64,000 nucleotides of DNA from Microbacterium sp. AK009 (GTDB lineage: Bacteria; Actinomycetota; Actinomycetes; Actinomycetales; Microbacteriaceae). Both the position numbers and the translations under genes were made by a program. Location of the stretch: contig NZ_JACCCG010000003.1 of the NCBI RefSeq assembly GCF_013410955.1, positions 1 to 64,000 of the forward strand, written 5' to 3'. Position 1 is the stretch's first letter, and each line of letters opens with the position of its first letter. This document shows positions 8,803 through 16,009 of this stretch, one piece after another. A model generated the notes under the pieces. It was given only the letters and a program-made list of their open reading frames with translations. It had not been told where the DNA came from and did no database searches.

Positions 8803-9387
8803 TCACATCGGCCGAGCGAATAGCGCCGTCACGATCCAGGCGATCCCCGCCAGGACTGCCGCAAGCGCGAAAGGCACATGTATGTAAGGGTCTCCGAACA
8901 CGGGGTTGGCGAGCATGATGCCCATCGAGATGAACGACCCGACGGACAGGATGCCGACGCTCGTCCCATGTCGGGGATCGGACCGAGAGAAGAACAGTCC
9001 GCTGCTGATCACTAGTGCGCCTGTCGCGAGCAGTACCAGCACAGCGCCCGGTATCGGGATGATCCATGCCAGATAGAACGGCCAACTCCAGTAGACGAGC
9101 CAGAGAGATCCGCCCGTTACGAGGGCCCACCAGCCGGTGCCGTCGAGCGGCACCATGCGAAGGAGCAGGAAGCCGACGAGGATGAGCAAGAACGCGACCC
9201 CTGTCATGGTGAAGTAGGTCGTCAACGGGACGGGGCTCATCGTATTGACAGAGAGGGACCCATAAAGATCGATCGTGAGAAGAACGGCCCCACCGATCAA
9301 AACGAGCACCGGCGGAATGACCGCAGACAACACCCTCCAAGTGCGCAGAAGGTCTTCGTTGCCGGACAAATCCCCTCGAATCTCCAC
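8803..9387 (-). CDS. multi-span membrane protein, unknown function
   Basis: A 194-aa protein with about six hydrophobic segments (VIPPVLVLIGGAVLL, FLLILVGFLLL, AVLVLLATGALVI, AVLAGIAWIVTALF). No transporter or enzyme motif recognised. It stands alone between copies A and B of the dispersed motif, about 170 bp upstream of the sigma operon on the same strand. The ATG at 9387 is the first in frame. Confidence 0.65.
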   Translation of the reverse strand: MEIRGDLSGNEDLLRTWRVLSAVIPPVLVLIGGAVLLTIDLYGSLSVNTMSPVPLTTYFTMTGVAFLLILVGFLLLRMVPLDGTGWWALVTGGSLWLVYWSWPFYLAWIIPIPGAVLVLLATGALVISSGLFFSRSDPRHGTSVGILSVGSFISMGIMLANPVFGDPYIHVPFALAAVLAGIAWIVTALFARPM

Positions 9388-9688
9388 GTCGGCCGAAAAC
9401 GCAGTTCTGAACTCGAACGTACCTGAGCAATCGATTAGCCGATCTCGCGACGCGGGTGACCTGCGATCGCACGCCGACGGACCGTCCGTCTCGTATCCCT
9501 TGCCATGCGCTGCTCATGGTGTTGCGGAGACAATCCGCGTGCGCACGGGTTGCTCCATTTCACCCATCGCCGGGTCAGCAGCTCGGCACTCACTGTTGAG
9601 CACCAGGTAGATTTCAGTAGCACCCAACATGACTTCGAGGTGCAGAATGAACACCAGTTCACATCTTGCAGATCGTCGAAGGACCGCT
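9388..9688. other. gene-free stretch containing motif copy B
   Basis: About 300 bp between the minus-strand membrane-protein gene and a small plus-strand frame. Apart from motif copy B and the accompanying GCGATCGC palindrome at 9463-9470, no coding or structural signal was identified. It should include the promoter of the 8803-9387 gene. Confidence 0.4.
9483..9510 (-). repeat. dispersed intergenic motif, copy B
   Basis: Contains CTCGTATCCCTTGCC followed by ATGCGC. GCGATCGCAC lies 20 bp to its left, as with copies E and G. It sits about 100 bp upstream of the start of the 8803-9387 gene. Confidence 0.8.
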
Positions 9689-9856
9689 ATGGCCGTAGTT
9701 CCCTGGATCGAGTCCGCCTGGGCAGTCTTCCTGCAGACCTATTGGCCCACGACTGTGGCCCTCGTCGTCGGTATGGGAGCGATGGCCACTACGATCACCC
9801 TTCAAGCCGTGGCACCGCATCGCAGAGTTCGGATTAAGCAGCGCTCGGAGCGGTGA
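9689..9856 (+). CDS. small membrane protein, 55 aa
   Basis: ATG at 9689 preceded by GAAGGA at 5-base spacing. One hydrophobic span (PTTVALVVGMGAMATTITL) and a basic C-terminus. It runs against the dominant strand of this region. No family recognised; the good ribosome binding site is the main support. Confidence 0.42.
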   Translation: MAVVPWIESAWAVFLQTYWPTTVALVVGMGAMATTITLQAVAPHRRVRIKQRSER

Positions 9857-9903
9857 CCGATCGACCCGCGCGCACAGGCCGGTGCGCGCGCGAATGTCTC
9901 GCG

Positions 9904-10560
9904 TTACTCAGCTCGAGATCGGTAGATGTCCACGGTGTCGCTGCGGACGCGCGCTGAGAGCACGAGGGCGATTAATCCGAGCCCGATGGTTTGCGCGAGG
10001 AATGCCAGCGCGGCTAGCAGGAAAGCCGCCTCGGCGTACCCCTGAAGGCCGGTCGAGGCAGCTGCCGGGTAGAGGAACTGCTGAGCAACAGCGGCGACAG
10101 ACCATGCGATCAGTGCCCATAGCGGCGCCCACTTCCACGGCGACGGAACCGCCTTGGCGCGAGCGATCTGCACGCACGCGAGCAGCGTCGCGGCGACAGA
10201 GACCAGCAGGTTCACAAAGAACGCCGCGGTCAGGACGCGCCCGGCGTCCCGATACGCGTCGAGGCCCGCGTCAAACGTCGCGGCGTCCATGGTGGGCAAC
10301 AGCTGAGCTACAGCCCGAATGAGAAGTGGCCACAGCGCAACGATGACGAGTGCCGCGACCCCGAGTGGTCGCCGCGCTACGACGCTTGACTGCGGGGACA
10401 GGCCGATCGCGAAAAGCAGCACCGACGCCGCGAAGACGGCATCGAGCACTATCCCTGTGACCTGGGCGATGCCGAAAACGGAGTACTGCAGCAGCCCGAT
10501 CACGCCACACAGCACAAGGCCGACGCCTCCGATCGTCCAGGTCAGGCGCTGCTGTCGCAT
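9904..10560 (-). CDS. multi-span membrane protein, unknown function
   Basis: A 218-aa protein with about six hydrophobic helices (WTIGGVGLVLCGVIGLL, VLDAVFAASVLLFAIGL, GVAALVIVALWPLLI, AAFLLAALAFLAQTIGLGLIALVL). No charged motif suggesting catalysis or transport. It is the only gene of its module between motif copies B and C. The start at 10560 gives an N-terminal basic residue run before the first span, as expected. Confidence 0.65.
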   Translation of the reverse strand: MRQQRLTWTIGGVGLVLCGVIGLLQYSVFGIAQVTGIVLDAVFAASVLLFAIGLSPQSSVVARRPLGVAALVIVALWPLLIRAVAQLLPTMDAATFDAGLDAYRDAGRVLTAAFFVNLLVSVAATLLACVQIARAKAVPSPWKWAPLWALIAWSVAAVAQQFLYPAAASTGLQGYAEAAFLLAALAFLAQTIGLGLIALVLSARVRSDTVDIYRSRAE

Positions 10561-10758
10561 TCTCTGACCCTAGTGACCACACCGCGCGAGGTAGAGTCAC
10601 CGCCCATCGGCACAAACCGATCGGCTCGCCGATCGCTCTCCTATCGAAAGGTAAGCCGGCGATGCACGTGGTCGTTGGCAGACGTCATCTCTCCGTCATC
10701 CGGCTTCTGGCACGACCCGTCCCGTGAGAATCGCACGGCGGCAGCGACGCGCGCACAC

Positions 10759-10785
10759 CCTGTCTCGTATCCCTTGCCTTGCGTT
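10759..10785 (-). repeat. dispersed intergenic motif, copy C
   Basis: Exact CTCGTATCCCTTGCCTTGCG core. To the right, GTCGCACTTGGGATCTGC resembles the flank of copy E, so the conserved unit extends about 40 bp beyond the core here. ATCCC in the core and GGGAT in the flank could pair as an imperfect hairpin. Located 75-100 bp 3' of the 10858-11151 gene. Confidence 0.85.
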
Positions 10786-10857
10786 ACATCCCCTGTCGCA
10801 CTTGGGATCTGCATACGGGTGGTGCGCGTTGACCGGGCCCTTATCGGCGCTCAGATG

Positions 10858-11151
10858 TCAGTTCGCGGAATCCGAGTCGAGCCGACTAGGGCGGCCTTGC
10901 GCCGCACGCCGCCCGGCTAGGAAGGCGACCGACAGGAGCCCGGTCATCAGAACAGCCAATCCGACGATCGTCGTGCGGGACAGGAAAACTCCGCCGCCGC
11001 CGGGAACGAACGTGGCATCGGCCAGTGGCTGATACGCGAACCAGCCGAACGTTACCGGCGTCAGCAATCCGAAGATCAGCACGACAGCGCCGACGCCGAC
11101 GACGACAGTGGCGATCGCCCATGCCAAAGTCGCTCTCTTGCGTTCACTCAC
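10858..11151 (-). CDS. two-span membrane protein, 97 aa
   Basis: Two hydrophobic helices (ATVVVGVGAVVLIFGLL and TIVGLAVLMTGLLSVAFLAG) separated by an outside loop (WFAYQPLADATFVPGGG), with a basic tail. The pattern resembles small actinobacterial DUF-type membrane proteins, but I cannot name the family. It is followed closely by motif copy C. Confidence 0.6.
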   Translation of the reverse strand: MSERKRATLAWAIATVVVGVGAVVLIFGLLTPVTFGWFAYQPLADATFVPGGGGVFLSRTTIVGLAVLMTGLLSVAFLAGRRAAQGRPSRLDSDSAN

Positions 11152-11188
11152 GCGTCGACACTATCGATGCACGTCAGCGCAGGATCGT

Positions 11189-11461
11189 TCAGCGGTCGCT
11201 CTGTGCGAGCCGCATCTCGATGTCGTTAAGTTCAGAACGGACGCGTTCGATCTGCTCAGGGATGAAGCGAATCACTTGTAAACGCAGGATGCCGTCGGCC
11301 GCGATCTCGGAGATATTGAACAACTCACGCAACCTCTGCACGGCGTCGGTCTCATCCCGGGAGCTAGCGCATACTGCCAGGACCTTCGGCAGGTTTTCGA
11401 GGGCATACATGTAAGCACGAACGATCTCGTGGCGCGCAAGCAGATTGCTTCTCTCGTCCAT
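11189..11461 (-). CDS. GyrA-like mini-protein (coiled-coil segment of DNA gyrase subunit A)
   Basis: A 90-aa protein from the ATG at 11461. The stretch ALENLPKVLAVC..., DAVQRLRELFNISEIAADGI, LRLQVIRF matches in pattern the coiled-coil arm of gyrase A/ParC (known form: ALDRLDEVIALIR..., L.LSE.QA.AIL.MQLRRL). It has no catalytic Tyr, no winged helix and no beta-propeller. It is therefore either a domesticated fragment or a small protein acting on gyrase; both are inference. The reading could extend upstream to 11569, but the extension (PHSWLETPRPTTRVCC) looks non-coding. Confidence 0.55.
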   Translation of the reverse strand: MDERSNLLARHEIVRAYMYALENLPKVLAVCASSRDETDAVQRLRELFNISEIAADGILRLQVIRFIPEQIERVRSELNDIEMRLAQSDR

Positions 11462-11578
11462 CGGCCTGAAGATAACCCATGTGTAATCTAGAAAGTGGCC
11501 AATCCAAAGAATTGGTACACAACACACACGAGTCGTGGGACGCGGCGTCTCGAGCCAGCTGTGCGGCAAGCTTGTGTA

Positions 11579-11851
11579 GTGAAGCCGAGCCGGGACTCAT
11601 GGAAGTCGCTGAACGCTGAGGTGCTGCGTTTCCTCACCGACCTCGACCCCTACGGGCTCACCCCAGGCGCTCATGACGGCGCTCCCGCTTACGAGTACGA
11701 CACGGAGGCGATCCCGATTGCCAGCATCCTCCGGAGGGACGGAATGGTCGCCGCCGAGCAGGTCGATGCTGTGTGGCAGAAGTGGTTCGGAGAGCCCCTG
11801 ACCGCCGTCGTCGGCCGCGAGCGGGTCGACAAGCTCACCGCCGCGATCTGA
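11579..11851 (+). CDS. hypothetical protein, 90 aa
   Basis: Start assigned to GTG 11579, because the sequence becomes protein-like there (VKPSRDSWKSLNAEVLRFLT). A soluble, acidic protein with an ordered pattern (DPYGLTPGAHDGAPAYEYDT, later VDAVWQKWFGEP). Family not recognised. One of few plus-strand genes in the cassette region; a hairpin about 58 bp downstream may end its transcript. Confidence 0.55.
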   Translation: MKPSRDSWKSLNAEVLRFLTDLDPYGLTPGAHDGAPAYEYDTEAIPIASILRRDGMVAAEQVDAVWQKWFGEPLTAVVGRERVDKLTAAI

Positions 11852-11908
11852 CTTCGCTCGGTCGACCGTGACATTGAAGGGTGTGCTGACGCACGCGAAC
11901 TCAGGTCG

Positions 11909-11944
11909 CGCGTCAGAGGGGCAAACCAGGTCTCTCCTGACGCG
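11909..11944 (+). terminator. possible terminator hairpin
   Basis: CGCGTCAG (11909-11916) and CTGACGCG (11937-11944) form an 8-bp stem with a 20-base loop, downstream of the 11579-11851 gene. There is no U-run after it, so this is a moderate call. Confidence 0.4.
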
Positions 11945-11961
11945 TACATCTTCGATCGCGA

Positions 11962-11990
11962 CCTGCCTCGTATCCTTTTCCTTCCGCTAC
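11962..11990 (-). repeat. dispersed intergenic motif, copy D (diverged)
   Basis: CCTCGTATCCTTTTCCTTCC: the left half is conserved and the right half drifted. The flank GCTGTCGCGCTCGG on the right and CGATCGCG on the left match the extended family. It lies about 50 bp 3' of the 12040-12579 gene. Confidence 0.65.
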
Positions 11991-12039
11991 GCCCGCTGTC
12001 GCGCTCGGTATCCCAAGAAGGTGGACGTCAACGGCGGAC

Positions 12040-12579
12040 TTAGCTGAAGGCGAAGAGGTAATGCTCCTGTGCTACCGCGAACGCCGAGAAGAATGCCGCG
12101 CCGCCCACGACCGCGGTTGTCGCAAACGTCAGGGCACCCCAGCCCAGTCTTTTCGTCGTCGACCGCATCTTCGAGATGATGGCGACAGCGACCGCTCCGA
12201 CAAGGGCAAAGACAACAGCGCCCCAAGCGAGATAGCCACCCGAGTAGTAAACGGCTTCCTCAGCTGGCGTCGCAGGCCACGGCATATCGCCTTGGACGGT
12301 ACCGAGCAGGAACCCGCCGAAAGCGAGCAGGAGCGCGGACACCACGACCGTTACTGCGATCGGTAACCATGGGCCACGGACTCGACTAAGTTCTTCGCTC
12401 GCCCTTGCGTTGGCTGTGGGTGACGTTCGTGGATGAACCAAAGGGGATGGCGATTTCGTGTGGTCGCGGTGATGAGACCCGCCTCGACGATTGGGGCCCG
12501 CCCGACTGAGAACGAAGAACTTGCCCGGCATAACTGAGCACGGGAGAGATCGATCAGCGCTCGTTTGAAGGCTAAGCAC
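12040..12579 (-). CDS. three-span membrane protein, start uncertain
   Basis: The C-terminal 115 residues are clearly membrane protein: LPIAVTVVVSALLLAFGGFL, GAVVFALVGAVAVAII, ALTFATTAVVGGAAFFSAF. The first 55-60 residues of the longest frame (SRAGPNRRGGSHHRDH) look non-coding, so the true start is probably a non-ATG codon near 12400-12445. It follows the 12598-13203 gene on the same strand and is followed by motif copy D. Confidence 0.55.
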   Translation of the reverse strand: MLSLQTSADRSLPCSVMPGKFFVLSRAGPNRRGGSHHRDHTKSPSPLVHPRTSPTANARASEELSRVRGPWLPIAVTVVVSALLLAFGGFLLGTVQGDMPWPATPAEEAVYYSGGYLAWGAVVFALVGAVAVAIISKMRSTTKRLGWGALTFATTAVVGGAAFFSAFAVAQEHYLFAFS

Positions 12580-12597
12580 AACGTGGGTGATGAGGGT

Positions 12598-13203
12598 TCA
12601 GTCGCCGCAGCTTGGGGGCAGTTCGTCTCGGTCCACCCTGACCGATACAGAGTCCAGGCGTGGGTCATTGCGGAGCTGTCTGAAGATCGGCAGCTCCGCG
12701 GCGATGACGAGGGAATCGGGGTAGAGGCGGCTGCCCCATGCCAACCGTCGGTCTGCGTCCCAGACAAATTCCGGGATGCGTCGCTCCGCCGCGATATCGG
12801 CGGGGACGAGATCGGCTTCGAAGTAGTCCTCTCCGTGCACGCGAACGGAAGGAGCGGTGGGTACCTCGCCGTATCCCACCCACCGGAGGCACCGCATCTG
12901 CAGGTCACCGATGGCGTCGCGGAGCGCTTGCGCGGTGGATTCGTCCGGCTGACCCATGCACGAGACCAGGTCGTCAATTCCGGGATGCTCCGCCACGAGG
13001 TGACGGGTCGCTTCGAACCAGCTCAACGACGCGGAGTTCTCCTCGACATCGACGTACTGCGACCAGCGGACGAAGCTGCCGTCAACGTCAATGAAGGGCA
13101 GGTAAACGCGCAGCATCGGCAAGTCCCGATGAGAGGCAGGGATGAAGTCGCGAGCCCAGGTGTGCCATCCGGAATCATCCAATTCCGCGGTCCTATCGAT
13201 CAT
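12598..13203 (-). CDS. hypothetical protein, 201 aa
   Basis: The ATG at 13203 is chosen because upstream residues are Arg-rich noise and the protein pattern begins at MIDRTAELDDSGWHTWARDF. A soluble acidic protein rich in Trp and Tyr (LRVYLPFIDVDGSFVRW, LYPDSLVIAAELPIFRQL). The size and residue pattern resemble SUKH/SMI1-type or other immunity-like proteins, but I see no diagnostic motif. It is the first gene of the module between copies E and D. Confidence 0.55.
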   Translation of the reverse strand: MIDRTAELDDSGWHTWARDFIPASHRDLPMLRVYLPFIDVDGSFVRWSQYVDVEENSASLSWFEATRHLVAEHPGIDDLVSCMGQPDESTAQALRDAIGDLQMRCLRWVGYGEVPTAPSVRVHGEDYFEADLVPADIAAERRIPEFVWDADRRLAWGSRLYPDSLVIAAELPIFRQLRNDPRLDSVSVRVDRDELPPSCGD

Positions 13204-13292
13204 GCAGTCGACCGTAGCGAAGGCCGTTGCGCCGCCAAATGACCAGCCGCCGAGTCGTCCTTGGCGAGGCGATCGCACGCGCCGACGGACCG

Positions 13293-13320
13293 CCTGTCTC
13301 ATATCCCTTGCCTTGCGCTA
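13293..13320 (-). repeat. dispersed intergenic motif, copy E
   Basis: TCTCATATCCCTTGCCTTGC, one change from the consensus. GCGATCGCAC is 15-20 bp to the left (13269-13278). On the right, GTTGCACTCGGGATCCGC matches the extension of copy C; ATCCC and GGGAT can pair. Located about 65 bp 3' of the gntR gene and 90 bp 5' of the 12598-13203 gene. Confidence 0.85.
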
Positions 13321-13382
13321 GGCACCGTTGCACTCGGGATCCGCAGCTGCCGCATGGCGGCGCGCTTCAATCGGCGAGCTTC

Positions 13383-13745
13383 TCATCTCGTGTTCGGGTG
13401 GGGCCAGATGGCGCGGATGATGCGGATGGTCTCTTCCATGGATGTGTTGTGCTCGAGGCTTGTGTCAACGAGGGCGCGAGCGTCTTGAAGGACGGCGCGG
13501 TGGGTGGTGGTCGCGGCGGGGCTCACGCGGGTGCCGGCGCCGGTGCGGGTGACGAGGAGACCTTCTTGCTCGAGGGCTCGGTATGCCTTGGCGACGGTCC
13601 CTGAGGCGAGTCCGAGGTCGTGTGCGAGTTGTCGCACCGAGGGTAGACGTTCGTGGCTGGCGAGTTGGCCGGAGGCAACGAGCCCACGGATCTGGTCGCG
13701 GATCTGGTCTGCGGGTGGGGCCGAGCCGGACAGGACGATCATCAT
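13383..13745 (-). CDS. GntR-family regulator, YtrA-like
   Basis: A 120-aa protein: an N-terminal winged helix typical of GntR (ADQIRDQIRGLVASGQL, LPSVRQLAHDLGLASGTVAK, AYRALEQEGLL) and a C-terminus of about 45 residues. That is too short for an effector domain and typical of the YtrA subgroup. The ATG at 13745 overlaps the stop of the upstream membrane-protein gene (ATGA), so they form an operon. YtrA members usually repress their own operon; an inverted repeat TGTAT/ATACA lies upstream at 14696-14715. Confidence 0.8.
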   Translation of the reverse strand: MMIVLSGSAPPADQIRDQIRGLVASGQLASHERLPSVRQLAHDLGLASGTVAKAYRALEQEGLLVTRTGAGTRVSPAATTTHRAVLQDARALVDTSLEHNTSMEETIRIIRAIWPHPNTR

Positions 13746-14665
13746 GCGTAGGCCGGGGCTGGGACAATCCTCCGCGTCGGCAAGGCGGACAGCGCTACCG
13801 CAGTCCACAGACCGACTCCAAGTGCCGCAGCAACGTAGGAGCCGATGGACAGCGCCGCTTCGAGCGCAGCGAATGGCGTCCAGACGCTGTAAGTCCCGAT
13901 GCTCGAGGAGAAGGACCCTCGCAGCGACGCGGTCCCCGCGAGCGACTGGAAGATCACGGCGAGATGGAGCGAGAGTGCGGCTGTGGTGGCGGCGACGACG
14001 TTTCGTGACCGAAGCCTGCGGGTGCGCGACTCCTCAGACGGATCCGTTCCTAGCCTTGGCCGGGCGATCGCGGCTAGGACACCAACAGTGATGGCCAGGA
14101 GAGAGACAAGGGCTACAAGGGCCGGAACCGAGTAGAACCAGCCATAGATGCCCGATCCCACGCTGTTCTCACCGCCCAGCTCGATCACGTATGCCGTGTA
14201 ACGGCCGGTGACCTCATCTGGTCGTGACGCGAGGCCTGCCGGGATAGTCAGAAGGATGATCAGCCCCAGGATCATAAGTGGCGCGATGAACCATCGGCCC
14301 TGAGAGAAGCTGAACACTCCCCGCCGCGACAGCTCAGCCACACCCGCAGTCCGACGCTTCGACCATGGCAACGCAAGGACAGCGACCAGCACAACACCAA
14401 CAACAAGCGGGGCGACGAACCGGAACTCTGAGTACCCCACCACGAGTTCGTACGGAATGGTCAGCCCGGCGGGGAACAGAAACGGGACGCTCAGTAACAA
14501 GGTGCATACATACGCCGCCAGCCCGAGGATGCCGACACCCGCTGTGACCCCTCTGACAACGCCACCCGACAGCCCTTCTCGACGGCCACGCACGGCAAAC
14601 CACACCAACGCGGCACCCGCCCCGACGACCAGCGACCCGAACACAGTTATTACGAGCAAGCCCAT
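13742..14665 (-). CDS. multi-span membrane protein in the gntR operon
   Basis: A 307-aa protein from the ATG at 14665, which has GGGGAGG at 5-base spacing; the longer frame to 14755 lacks such a site. About eight hydrophobic helices (LLVITVFGSLVVGAGAALVW, PLVVGVVLVAVLALPW, FIAPLMILGLIILLTIPAGL, ALVALVSLLAITVGVLAAI). No ATPase partner is present, although YtrA-type regulators often accompany ABC transporters, so it may be an orphan permease-like protein. Function unknown. Confidence 0.65.
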   Translation of the reverse strand: MGLLVITVFGSLVVGAGAALVWFAVRGRREGLSGGVVRGVTAGVGILGLAAYVCTLLLSVPFLFPAGLTIPYELVVGYSEFRFVAPLVVGVVLVAVLALPWSKRRTAGVAELSRRGVFSFSQGRWFIAPLMILGLIILLTIPAGLASRPDEVTGRYTAYVIELGGENSVGSGIYGWFYSVPALVALVSLLAITVGVLAAIARPRLGTDPSEESRTRRLRSRNVVAATTAALSLHLAVIFQSLAGTASLRGSFSSSIGTYSVWTPFAALEAALSIGSYVAAALGVGLWTAVALSALPTRRIVPAPAYA

Positions 14666-14695
14666 CCATGCCTCCCCAGGTGACAACGCGGACAA

Positions 14696-14715
14696 TGTAT
14701 CACTTGAACAATACA
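14696..14715. promoter_or_regulatory. candidate GntR operator
   Basis: TGTAT (14696-14700) and ATACA (14711-14715) form an inverted repeat with a 10-base spacer, 31 bp upstream of the start of the membrane-protein/gntR operon, in an AT-rich patch likely to contain the promoter. YtrA-type regulators bind such repeats; the assignment is inference. Confidence 0.4.
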
Positions 14716-14802
14716 AAGCGGTTACATCGGAAGCCCCCCACTCCCGGCCCTGCACGAGATCGGCAACAGGGCCACATGCGCCGCACTCCGCGAGTCACGA
14801 TA

Positions 14803-14825
14803 TGTCTCGTATCCCTTGCCTTGCG
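14803..14825 (-). repeat. dispersed intergenic motif, copy F
   Basis: Exact CTCGTATCCCTTGCCTTGCG core at the left end of the second 580-bp repeat. A relaxed CGCCGCACTCCG block lies to the left where other copies have GCGATCGCAC. Confidence 0.85.
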
Positions 14826-15096
14826 CGACAGTCCCCGTCTCTCGAAGGCTTGGCCGGCGAACGTCTCGTTCTCGGCGGCTCGTGCGGCACTGGACGACCG
14901 CGCGTAGGGAGGCCGCCAATTACGGCGCGATTTTGCGAGGTGGATACGCGTCCAACGGCGGTCATAATCGCAACGGCAGTGCCCGTGAACTGGTCCCTGC
15001 ACGGTGCACGGACAAGCCGATCGCAACGTCTTCGACGTGATGAACTTTTCATGAACACCGCTGCGGCCGTGTAACCCGAAGGTCTATCGTGTCGTC

Positions 15097-15297
15097 ATGG
15101 CAGAACTCGTCGGAATCACTCTGATTGCCGCGTTCTTCCTGGTTGCCGTCGGATGGCGACTCCGCGAGGGCGCCCGAACTCGCGGCGCAGCGCGCGACGA
15201 CACTCGTCGGGCTGGCGAGGCTACGGTTCTCACGTCCGACGCTGCGGCACGACGCGCAGAAGGCACGACGGCTTGGACCCGTATCTCTGGACCCTAG
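15097..15297 (+). CDS. small single-span membrane protein inside the 580-bp repeat, copy 2
   Basis: The same 66-aa frame as at 7116-7316, with an identical hydrophobic helix and start context. Two of the eight differences between the repeat copies fall inside the frame and neither breaks it. Confidence 0.4.
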   Translation: MAELVGITLIAAFFLVAVGWRLREGARTRGAARDDTRRAGEATVLTSDAAARRAEGTTAWTRISGP

Positions 15298-15382
15298 CCT
15301 GAACTATCGAGCTCGGTTGAGACGCTGTCAGTCGTGGGCACCCTAGGCCGTGTCTTCCAATGCACCACTGGCGGGTTGAGAG

Positions 15383-15478
15383 CGCACTGGTGTGCGAGGG
15401 CTCGGGCAACGTCAAGGACGGCACGGCTGGTCTAGGCGGAGCGGCTGACGCGCGTGCTTCTAGCGGTGTTGGTGCTCA
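15383..15478 (-). pseudogene. remnant of a GntR-family gene, C-terminal part
   Basis: The minus-strand frame GLLSTNTARSTRVSRSA, stop, TSRAVLDVARALAHQ aligns with GLLVTRTGAGTRVSPAA, TTTHRAVLQDARALVD of the intact YtrA-like regulator at 13383-13745. It has an internal TAG and starts only where the sigma-factor gene ends (overlapping its stop codon). It ends exactly where the 580-bp repeat begins. Confidence 0.7.
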
Positions 15479-16009
15479 GTAGGCCACCGGCTTCTCGCGG
15501 TGGTCGGCGATCGGTGCGAGCACGGTCTTCAGGCGACTTATCGCTCGTTGGTACCGACCTCGGGCGGTGGACTCACGGATCCGCAGGATTGTGGCCGCTT
15601 GTGGAACCGTGAAGTCCTCCCAGAGCACGAGACGTACGAGCTCTGCCTGGTTGGGGGGCAGCTTCGCTAACGCGCGCTGCACATCGAGCTGGAGGTCTGA
15701 CGGGACGCTTCCCGATACACCGGAGGTGTCGATGGTCTGTCTGAGCTTGGCTGCAAGCTCAGACTGTCGCCGCCGTGAGCGTCGGCTGTTCGAGAGGACG
15801 TGACGGGCAACACCGAACAGCCACATTCGGGCTTCCTCAGGTGGTGCGGGTAACGCTCCTCGTCTCGTAGCGACAAGAAACGTCTCGTTCAAGAGGTCGG
15901 CCGCGTCGGCAGGGTCGTCGACCCGCCGGCCAAAGTAGTTGAGCAGGTCGGCAGCGTTTGCCAAGTATGCGGCCGTCAGATCCGCTTCCGAAGAGGGAGC
16001 GGCCATCAA
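15476..16009 (-). CDS. ECF-type RNA polymerase sigma factor
   Basis: A 177-aa sigma-70 family protein: region 2 (DAADLLNETFLVATRRG, ARMWLFGVARHVLSNSRR) and region 4 (LPPNQAELVRLVLWEDF, VPQAATILRIRESTARGR). It is paralogous to the sigma factor at 7493-8023 and has the same partner layout. Its start overlaps the stop of the upstream membrane protein by 4 bp. Its stop codon overlaps a gntR remnant, so the last residues may have been altered by the rearrangement there. Confidence 0.85.
   Translation of the reverse strand: MMAAPSSEADLTAAYLANAADLLNYFGRRVDDPADAADLLNETFLVATRRGALPAPPEEARMWLFGVARHVLSNSRRSRRRQSELAAKLRQTIDTSGVSGSVPSDLQLDVQRALAKLPPNQAELVRLVLWEDFTVPQAATILRIRESTARGRYQRAISRLKTVLAPIADHREKPVAY

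Larger units (their letters stand above)
14803..15382 (+). repeat. 580-bp direct repeat, copy 2
   Basis: Eight differences from 6822-7401 by eye. The right boundary abuts a remnant of a GntR-type gene (15383-15478), whereas copy 1 is followed by unrelated sequence. This shows that the segment moved or recombined as a unit. Confidence 0.9.
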
